NCBI GenBank assembly: GCA_950106755.1
Contig: OX467086.1
Coordinates: 14,030,001 to 14,094,000, forward strand
Direction of reading: 5' to 3'
Source: Climacium dendroides
Taxonomy: Eukaryota > Streptophyta > Bryopsida > Hypnales > Climaciaceae
DNA: 64,000 bases
Shown here piece after piece: positions 55,799 through 64,000 of the stretch. Position 1 is the stretch's first letter. Every line of letters starts with the position of its first letter. Made by a program: the position numbers and the translations under genes. The notes beneath the pieces were generated by a model. That model saw nothing but the letters and a program-made list of their open reading frames with translations, did no database searches and was not told the DNA's origin.

Positions 55799-58700
55799 TA
55801 GCATCCTACATCCAAGAAAACTTAAATTAGAATGTATTCCATCATTTTTTATAGAGACTTCAAATGAAAATTGATTTTTTTAATATATTTCAATTCTCAC
55901 TAACTGAATATTGATTCTTGTTACATTAGTTGCACCTAAAGAATTTTACTTGCTTGAAAATCCACTTTCTGGTATCATAGATTCTTTCCAAATTCTTGTA
56001 CCATTGGCAATCTTCCGTCCCATGTCACGTAGTTGGTCATGCATTTCTAAAATTCCATAATTGTTGATCTTCAACAACGACAAATCGATCAATCTTTCCA
56101 ATTCACCCATTGGGAGGATGCCATCTTTGGACCACATAGATAAGAACATTTCTTTTGATATGCCAGATGGATATACATCTCTACAAAAAAAACATGCCAT
56201 GTCTAAAAACATCCCCTTTTCAACACCATTGTTCAAACCATCATAGCTAATTTGCAAGGTGTTCCAAATTTCTTCATCACCATCCAAATTCCTTCCTCTT
56301 GCCATTCGTTGTAATGCTCGTTCCCAACTTCGCAACCTCTCTTTTTGATGAAGAAATGCACCCATCACTTTCAAACTCAAAGGCAAACCATTGCAAGCTT
56401 TCACAACATGTTTGCGTAAGTTTATGAAGTCCAATGATAATGAAGCTACACTCCAAGAAAGATGAGTGGTAAAAAGTGTTGTTGCTGCCTTTTCATCCAG
56501 CAATTCAACATCCAATCTTCCCTCAATGTTCACAAATGATTTTATTATACTCCAATCACGTGTTGTGAGAATTACTGAGGACCCGTCGCTAGCTTCTATG
56601 ATGTCTTGAGGCACTACATCATATACTTGAGCTTCATCCCTAATGTCATCCAATACTAAAAGAATCTTTTTTTCAACCAAGAGTTTCTTCATCATCTTTT
56701 GAGCATCTCCCAAATTCATAGGTTTTTTTGTAGTCCCAAGATCTAATAATATCTTGCACAATATTTCATATGAACTTTGATAATTCTTGCATTCTCCAAT
56801 AAAGCATGATGCATGGTATAAAGAATTCATTGTCGCATCATCAAGTATTGCCTTTGCTAGTGTGGTCTTGCCAATCCCACCCATACCAACAATGCCTACA
56901 TACTTCATTTTTAAAAACCCTTTGGCTTTAGACAATTGATGATCTAGATCAATTGGAATTTCCTTTGGAGAAGCAATTTGTTCATCCACCTATACAGATA
57001 CAAAAGTCATATTTACAAAATCATTTTTTAGAATCACAGTACAATAAAATAATACACTTAAAACAATGAATGTCAAGCTCAAAAGAGAAATACAAAAACA
57101 ATCATCACTAAGTGAGTTTTGTAGAACTTTAGGCAATTTTATACCTTTGGGACATGGTCCATGATGGATTTGGAATCTCTGAAGGTGTAAGATGAACCAA
57201 ATTGTGGAACCATCTTATATGAATATTTTCCCTTCAAGAAAGACTTCTTTAAACTTGTAAGCCTCTCACAAATTTCAGAGAATGTTGGCCGTTGAAGAGG
57301 GTCTTGAGCCCAACATTCTTGGATTAAATTTGTGAGTTCTTTACAATTGTTGGGGAGGTCCGGTCTCAAGCTTTTATTGCTAATACCATGGGTACATGAA
57401 AATTGATCATAAAATTCTTCCGGTTCCAAATCAATGTATGGAATCTTTCTTGATAGAATTTCTGAACATATCATGGCAAATGACCACACATCAGCTTGAA
57501 ATGGGTACAATGGAGTTTTACTTCCCTTGATCATTTCAGGAGATAAGTACCCTAGCGTTCCAATAGTATACTCTGATGGCTTCAAATGCTCATAATTGTT
57601 GCAAACTTCTAATTGAGAAGTCCCATAATCAGTAATCTTGAATATGTGACAAGAACCATATTCTTCCATAGACATTGAACTTGACAATATATTATCAGGT
57701 TTCAAATCAAGATGAGCAACTTGCATGTCATGAAGGTATAACACACCCTTTGCAATTTGATGCATGATATCAACCGCAAGATGATAAGTTAAAGGTTTCT
57801 TTTCATTCCTCAACATAATAGAAAGGCTTGATTCCATAAGCTCCATCACCAAATACATCTCAGCTCTTTCATCTTCTTCAACAATTTCATCAAGGTTTTT
57901 ATTAGTTCCACAACCAACAAATTGAACAAGATTGGGATGACTCAAGCCTGCTAAGATGCCAGGCTCTTTTTGAGAATTGATGAGAAATTCAGAATCTCCT
58001 TCCAACACCTTGGTGGCACAATCAAGGCCTAACCAATTTGACTTGAACACATCTCCATAATTTCCTTTACCTATTTTTTGGATTAATTTTGGTTTATTGA
58101 AATCATTAGGAACCTCCAAAGCATCCAAGTCTCCACCATCAACTCGATCCAAATTTCTAAGTCTCAATAATAGATGTTGTGCTAGTTTGTAATCCTCTAA
58201 TACTTCTCTTTGAAGTACAAGTTGAAGCTTCTTCTTTAAAGCTTCTCCATCTTCAAGGACTTGTTCATAGGTAGCCACATCAAAATGAATAGGTATGATG
58301 TCGGTTGATTGGTTAGGATGGCAAAACAAATATATATCACATGCTGTATTATAACAACACTTCAAATCTAAAAGCAAATCACGAAAAGTTTCTTTACTTT
58401 GGAGTTGAAATACAGCCAAATGACACCATCGCTCTTGTTCTGTGCAATTTTTTCCTACAATCTCCACTTTCCTTTGGAGACGACACAATTCTTCAAAGAT
58501 TAATTGGAACTTGAGATCTTTAGTAGCAATTGACAACAATTTGTCAATCCCCTTTATAACTTGTATGAGTTTGCCAAAAAGATGTATGCATTGATTTTTG
58601 TTCAAGATTTTCGCCTTTGAAGATTCTTCCATATCTTTCAAAAATTTCTCAAGACTTGGTATAATATTGCATAGTCTTTTACAATGCTCACTTTGTACTT

Positions 58701-59145
58701 GTAAGAAATCCTCATCTTTCCTGCAAAGTATTTATATTTAATTAATTATCAATGAAATGTCTTGACAACATAGAGAGAGAGTCATTACCCTATTCAATAT
58801 TCAATATTTAATAAATTAATCTAATATGTTCTACAAATTAAACATCACTACATATAGTCTAATAACAAAATAGTCTATCTATTAGCATACACATGTTTAG
58901 TTTGATTATATATATAAATGCTTAAAACAAAACTCTTTGTAGTTCAAAATAAATCAAACAAAAAACTGTGTAAATAATTTTGTCACTTCGACAATACTTT
59001 AATCTAATAAGCATTTTTTTCCCAAACAATCATTAAGTAACATTTATACTCACCGAGTAGACGATATGAGATCTTTGAATTTCCAAAAGATTGTCATTGT
59101 GAAGAAGCTTGCCATCCACACAAGAAAGCGTGCCATTTTGTTCAT
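53517..59145 (-). CDS. Kinase-NB-ARC-LRR immune receptor (moss PNL class)
   Basis: Exons: 59145-59054, 58720-57145, 56989-55950, about 55798-53517. The first two joins keep phase. The NB-ARC/LRR join is off by one base under the splice sites I can see, so either a site is misjudged or there is a frameshift. Order of domains: hydrophobic N-terminal helix (MARFLVWMASFFTMTIFW), helical domain, protein kinase, NB-ARC, and about 24 LRRs of 24 residues. In plants such proteins are intracellular sensors: the LRRs recognise or restrain, the NB-ARC switches on ADP/ATP exchange, and the N-terminal domain signals. A TAG at 53631-53633, where sister repeats have Lys (AAG), ends the frame. Without it, one further LRR would follow to TGA at 53517-53519. 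Most of the gene is open, so a functional or recently damaged receptor is likely. Confidence 0.82.
55950..56989 (-). CDS. Receptor exon 3: NB-ARC domain
   Basis: After VDEQIASPKEIP come P-loop GMGGIGKTT, kinase-2 LLVLDD, RNBS-B SSVILTTRD, GLPL as CNGLPLSLKVMG, RNBS-D-like CFFCRDVYP, and MHD as EMHDQLRDMGRKI. Every signature needed for nucleotide binding and switching is present, with spacing usual for TIR-type NLR NB-ARCs. The exon starts at a good acceptor (CTGTATAG) in phase with the kinase exon. It ends at AGCAA|GTAAAA. A GC-type donor (GCAAGT) overlaps 3 bases upstream. Confidence 0.88.
57145..59145 (-). CDS. Receptor exons 1-2: N-terminal helical domain and protein kinase
   Basis: Exon 1 (59145-59054) supplies the ATG and a hydrophobic stretch that may be a membrane anchor. 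It joins exon 2 in phase (CG|G, Arg). The next 200 residues are helical with conserved Cys and Leu, reminiscent of the helical bundles that precede kinases in plant MLKL-like and PNL proteins. The kinase has the P-loop GKGNYGDV, the Lys in CATKVL, HLDLKPDN in place of HRDLKPxN, DYG in place of DFG, and SPE for APE. The catalytic Asp, Lys and metal-binding Asp are kept. The missing HRD Arg suggests regulation without activation-loop phosphorylation. The domain ends RPTFSEICERL. The exon closes AAG|GTATAA. Confidence 0.85.
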
Positions 59146-62100
59146 CAAATGGAGCAAAATGCCAAAAATCTATAATAGATTCAAAACAAGACAAGAGTTA
59201 GAAAACAACATCCAATCATTTTAAGAATGGCAAGGGTTCATGAAAATTTCAATTAATGTATTAAAAATTATTTCATAAAGAGGGTCATATCAAGCATTTC
59301 CTAAACAAATCTAGTATCATACTAGAATGTAAAAGTTTCAAGATATACATTCCTACCCAAAATTTCAAAAAACAAGACATAATCTACAAATAATATTTTG
59401 TAAGAATTGAAAAAAAAATTCATCACATACATCACCCCTTAAAAAAACTATAGAGAATCAAATATAGGACATTGTATTTGTCTTTTAGAATTCAAAATAT
59501 GTACTATGTTATGGTAAGACATATACAAGTAGATTGGTAATTTGACAACAATCTATTTTACTATCAATTCACCTTCTATTTCAAATACAAAAGAATCACC
59601 ACATTACAAACACAATTTGGATATTTACTTTCCAAAATTCCAATTAAAAAATGATTGAAATTGATGATGGAATTTGAATTTCAAACTATGACAAAGAAGT
59701 AGATCTCCTTCATCACATTAGTATTATTTGATGTCCTTGATCGTGAATCATACCTTCTAAATTCTCAAATCTTTAAAACCATATTTATTTTCACCCATCA
59801 ACAATAACCTTATTCAACTCTAATAAAACATAGTCATTCAAAACTTCAATCAACAAACATCCATTGTTCACTTAATACAAATTTGTACTAAATAGTATCA
59901 AGATTGTTTCACTAACATTAATGTTCTCTCAAGGCAATCTTGCTTATTCACTTTCAAATTTCATCTTTCAAAAACTGAAACACAAAAAACATAATAATTA
60001 TCTAATTCTTGATCATAATTCATGCTAATGACATCAATTCATGACAATTGATCAAATTCCTTTCAAAAGCTAAACTATCAATATTTCAATTCAAAGTTTA
60101 CATTCATGGAAAGGTGTGGGGTAAAAATCCTCTCAATTCAGAGAGGCTAAATAACTTTCAAAAACAAGTGATAATGTTCTTTTTGAATTTCAAGGTGGAG
60201 ATGCTCATAAAATCTTATCATTCAAGCTTCATCACTATTTTGACAAGAGTTCAAAAATCACAAATAAAAATAAGTTGGATGCAACTCCCATTTGTCATTC
60301 AAGATATACTTACTCAAAAATCTTTGGGAGTATGCAAGTCCTCTAAACACTAAATCACTCCTTACTGGAACACATTGCTTAGATAATACTACCATCTACA
60401 CAAACTATCTTATGAATAATTTACTTGATTGTTTTGACAAATGTGATCTAAAAAATAGCCAAATATAACGAATTTTGGAACCACAATTCTACCATCCCCT
60501 CAAAAGTGGCAAGCACTATTGGGCACACAAACAAGGCACTATGCCTACTATATATACCTAGTTACTTGGACATCAAGGTCTTCAAATACAATAACAATAT
60601 TAGCACAATAAATATATCTCAAGCCATGAATACATGTTTAAATTCAAATCCTAATTTACATCAGTATTATTAAATAACAATGAAACAAAGCAAAAGAAAA
60701 TTGGATGAATTCATGTACTAATTTCTATACTAAACAAGCTATACATTGATTTTTTTTGTGTTGTGTTAACTAATTAATTCAAGATAAATAAGAAATTCCA
60801 CTTAGAAAAACTAGACCTTGTTAAATATTGGCATATTATCTAACTTCATTTGTAACAATTCGTCATGCAACTTACATATGCATTTGAAAAATAAAAAATT
60901 TAAATTTCAAGGCAATTGCAAGATAAAAACAAGGTACCTTTGGAAGAGTTTAATTTTATCCTTCTACCTCATATTATTTACCAATTCATGTTGTCTTACA
61001 AGGTGATAACCAACACTATTTTCCTTTTTCACAAGAACATATACACCAAAAAGTAATATTTTTGTAAACAAAATGATATGACTTTAATTTCTTCACAAAT
61101 CAAAGTGAAAATGATTGCCCTCCAAAGGCAATATTTGAATAGTGTACAATAGGATTCAAATTTATTGGTAGCTAAATCAATCAATATCAACAAATTTAAA
61201 CAAGATTTTCCAATGAGACATTTAGATAAATGTTGCAATTGGTTGTATCTATTTTAAGCATTGTACATACCACTCACTATTCACAATCTCATGAATATGC
61301 AATCAATGAAATGGCACATTATAGCATTTCAAATGCAAAAATTACAAAAGCAATACTTTACATAGAATTTTTTAGGATATCTTACCTTGAACATGATAAA
61401 AATTTCAATCTCAGGCCACGTCCAAGATCACTTTGCAATAGCTCCTTGCTTGTAATTGAATAACTTTTAAAAGTACCTTCCCTTTTTACCAATAATTTGA
61501 TTGAAAAAGATACAGAGAATTTCAAGGGAGAATTCTGCCATAGATACCCAATGAATTGCAACAAGGTCTTGAACAATATCGCTCCTCTGAGTGCATGTAT
61601 GCTTTTGGATGAAAAGACTATTTTTGTTCAAGTTTCATCCCCACCCACAATGGTATATTGTTGCACCATGGCAGACTAAAGCTTTTTGAAGAACCCAAAA
61701 TAATTGAAAAGAAGCACCCACTTTCACCACCCCTCTTCTTGAGAATTCATAGCCAAATGTATAGAGAGCTATCAATGTGCACACTCCTCACTAAGGAATA
61801 TAGTGAGATCTCTAAATCCTCCATCTTTGGAGTTGTTCCCAAGATTGTTTGTCCCTGCACCATTGCAACCATTCATTTACTCAGCCAAATTCGAGCGTCA
61901 ACTTGCAAATCACCACATACTATGAGACTTAGTGTGAGGACATATTGTATGATAGTGAGCATATTCACCCATGAAAAAACACCATCTCTCTATAGACAAG
62001 TTTCTGTAGTACAATACCATCGAGGAAATGAATTCCAACTCAAGTATCGCCTCTGCAGCTACTATACAACAACAAATAGAGCCTGTTGTTGGCTACAAAA

Positions 62101-62190
62101 TCTACTTGCAACACAAGAGCCTCCTGAAACTAATAACAACACTTTCAAGATGCAAAATTCACTCCCTCAGTATCCCAAAACGACACCCTA
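59146..62190. other. AT-rich region upstream of the receptor gene, no gene supported
   Basis: The receptor's promoter should lie in the first part of this stretch, but no TATA box or other element can be singled out from the AT-rich background. Plus-strand frames at 60048-60353 and 61658-62191 are short, without domains, and not supported by splice structure. Confidence 0.35.
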
Positions 62191-62850
62191 AGATCTTTGC
62201 TGAAATGCTTGCTCAAGTGCTACTATACCCCACCCAATCTGAAGCAACCTAATGCAGGGAGCCACGCTCAGACTCACACTTGAACACTTTGAACGCATTT
62301 GCAGTGTGCATACCTTCTGCCGTGAGGATGCGTCCAAAAGCACCTGGGGTCGTCTCTCTCGCTTGTAAGACACTCTCCAGCGACGACGACACTCCACAGG
62401 CAAAAACAGCGTGAAATGTATGAGCGCAGTGCCTCGTCTTATCCTCCCTGTCTGTGCATAAGCTTTGGAGACGCAATAGCTCGAGAATTGCCAACAAACA
62501 GACGCAAAAACAGATGCAGAGGAGGCGCAAAACAGAGGCAAACCAGAGGCAGAGGAGCAAGAGAAGAGAAGTTGGAGAGTTGGGCTCTGGGGGAGGGGCA
62601 TAACTTAGTGAAGTGCCGACCGGAAGCCCGGGACGCTGGTGGGGTACCATTGATTCTTATTGTCAGCCGCCCCACGTGAAGAATACTGTTGTAATGTTGG
62701 CGACGTGAGGGAGAGGAACTGATTCCTACGGGATCCGCGTGAGTGGGCCAGGACTGTAGAGCTTATCTGGTCTGGCAGTTTTTTCAACGCGAGGAAAATC
62801 GCACGAAACTTATTATTATTTACCACCAATTCAATGAATTCACATGTGGA
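62190..62850. other. G+C-richer island, possible promoter or first exon
   Basis: Base composition rises sharply over about 62.25-62.8 kb compared with flanks on both sides. Overlapping frames are open on both strands (minus 62249-62650, plus 62416-62679), none with a recognised domain. A CACGTG (G-box) lies at about 62673-62678. In plants such islands often mark a promoter with a first exon, but I cannot assign one. Confidence 0.3.
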
Positions 62851-63244
62851 CCCAAATTAGCGAAGTTGGTCAAAGAAATACAAAACTCTCTGAAGTTGGT
62901 AGTGTAAGGTCAAATTGATATTGGTTGTGAATTTTTTTTTTTTTTTTAAATTGTCGCCAGGGACTCGTCCCTTGGTTCCCTGTACTGTTTCCTCTATCAA
63001 TGGAAATTGTCCATGTATTTTGTGGGGCTTAGTTTTTTACATTTATCCCCATTTTCATCCCCATCCAATGCAAAAAAACCCTCAAGAGTAGATGAGCTCT
63101 CGGCTTGAGCCTGGGTCATCTGTGTGGTTGAAGGGATTGGCTGCAATTTATAGGAGAACCGACAATAAGATGATCACCTCCACCACCAGTTGATCAAATT
63201 TGGGAAGTTTGAACTCATGTTCAAAATTATGGACCGCAAAATAG

Positions 63245-63339
63245 CTAGTAGAAACATGGCTTTAAGATCCACCCCTAGTCAAGTTCATCATAAAATGACG
63301 AACTTGACGCAAGGTGGGTCTTAAAGTTGAGTCTACTAG
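63245..63339. repeat. 95-bp imperfect palindrome
   Basis: CTAGTAGA...TTTAAGATCCACC on the left pairs with GGTGGGTCTTAAA...TCTACTAG on the right around AAGTTCATCATAAAATGACG. It may be a short foldback MITE or a small-RNA-like hairpin. No clear target duplication is seen next to it. Confidence 0.65.
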
Positions 63340-64000
63340 GACCGTATTTCGACTCGTGTCGGGATGGTTGCAAAACGTAAAATTAACGGCCCCCAAACAG
63401 GGCTTTTTACAATTTATCCCCTTTCAATGTAAAAAACCACACGACCAAATGAGCTCCAGTCCGGATTTGTAGGATAGGGGTGCAAGTCTGTACCGACAGT
63501 AACGTGATCACTTTGCTTGGTGAAGGCGTCACACATGCTGCAGCAGTGTAAAACATCCAGTAAGTTGTTGTGCGGAGTAACTTTGTTCAGGACTGCATCT
63601 TTATATTCCATCTGGTCCTAGAGGTGAATTCTTGGCCGGGCTTCTTTGCATTCAAAATCACATAATTATAACATTCTTAAGTTTTTACCAGGGAGCATGG
63701 ATCTGAGTATCTTCGACCATGACAACATTCTAGCTCTTGTACGGAGTTTTTTCAGTGATGTGTTTTTCCAGTTGGAGGGAAATCTCCCTTCGGCCTACTG
63801 CAGCAGCGAGCTTGGGTCAGGTACTGTACATGGGTTCTCTCATGTTGCGGACGGCGGATGGAGGTCGACCACCTACCGTTTGTGGGGTGGACGGAGGATG
63901 GAAGGGGTCAAATAGAGGACACTAAAGGCGGACGGATAGGAGGCGAACGCCCGTTTATTGGAGTGTAAAAAGACGAAATCAGAATGTCACCTAGCGTCCG
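63340..64000. other. Unassigned sequence at window edge
   Basis: Sequence near 63408-63450 loosely repeats 63040-63105 (TTTATCCCC..., then CAAAAAACC and ATGAGCTC), suggesting a diverged direct repeat around the palindrome. A plus-strand frame at 63646-63915 has no recognised domain, and the window ends before any gene can be resolved. Confidence 0.25.

Noticed and set aside
7919..59145. Reassigned genetic code with TAA/TAG read as Gln
   Set aside because: It would rescue the ParB-methyltransferase gene, but family L copy 1 has stops aligned with Trp, Gly and Lys, the LRR stop aligns with Lys, the MULE has TGA stops and its final stop is TAA, and the kinase-NLR class points to a moss with the standard code. 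C-to-T decay is simpler.

Overview
The window looks like nuclear DNA of a land plant, most probably a moss. It has intron-split genes, AT-rich spacers, LTR retrotransposons with 5-bp target duplications, CACTA and MULE DNA transposons, and an immune-receptor gene that joins a protein kinase to NB-ARC and LRR domains. That kinase-NBS-LRR architecture is known mainly from mosses. The species assignment is inference. I see no rRNA gene, convincing tRNA gene, CRISPR array or prokaryotic feature.

Layout, left to right. 1.0-4.4 kb: an LTR-like element of an unusual family (family L) that carries its own decayed ORF. 4.4-7.5 kb: decayed coding sequence, including a leucine-zipper ORF split by a 150-bp CACTA-type MITE. 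7.9-13.5 kb, minus strand: an eleven-exon gene joining a ParB-like domain to a beta-class (N4/N6-type) DNA methyltransferase fold, with a GC-rich 150-bp tandem array in its first intron. 13.5-26.9 kb: a complete 13.3-kb CACTA transposon (3-bp duplication GAA) inserted 21 bp upstream of that gene's ATG. It holds a second family L copy, exons captured from an aldo/keto reductase gene, a TNPA-like gene and a nested 1.2-kb CACTA element with a giant hairpin. 28.1-32.0 kb: a decayed MULE-type transposase gene whose stop codon abuts a third, apparently young family L copy (32.0-35.5 kb) with an intact 649-codon ORF. 37.9-44.4 kb: a complete but decayed Ty3/gypsy chromovirus with two LTRs and duplication GAAGG. 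44.4-53.5 kb: mostly AT-rich debris with clusters of about 44-bp palindromes and a MULE SWIM-domain remnant. 53.5-59.1 kb, minus strand: the kinase-NB-ARC-LRR receptor gene. 59.1-64 kb: no gene that I can support.

Most of the window is therefore nested mobile DNA around two cellular-looking genes. The ParB-methyltransferase gene carries three in-frame stops, all explicable as Gln codons changed by C-to-T. The receptor gene is open across kinase, NB-ARC and most of its LRRs but has a premature stop one LRR before the ancestral end. The points most worth following are the ParB-methyltransferase fusion, the family of TG...CA elements that lack paired LTRs yet encode a conserved ORF, and the CACTA element's gene capture.
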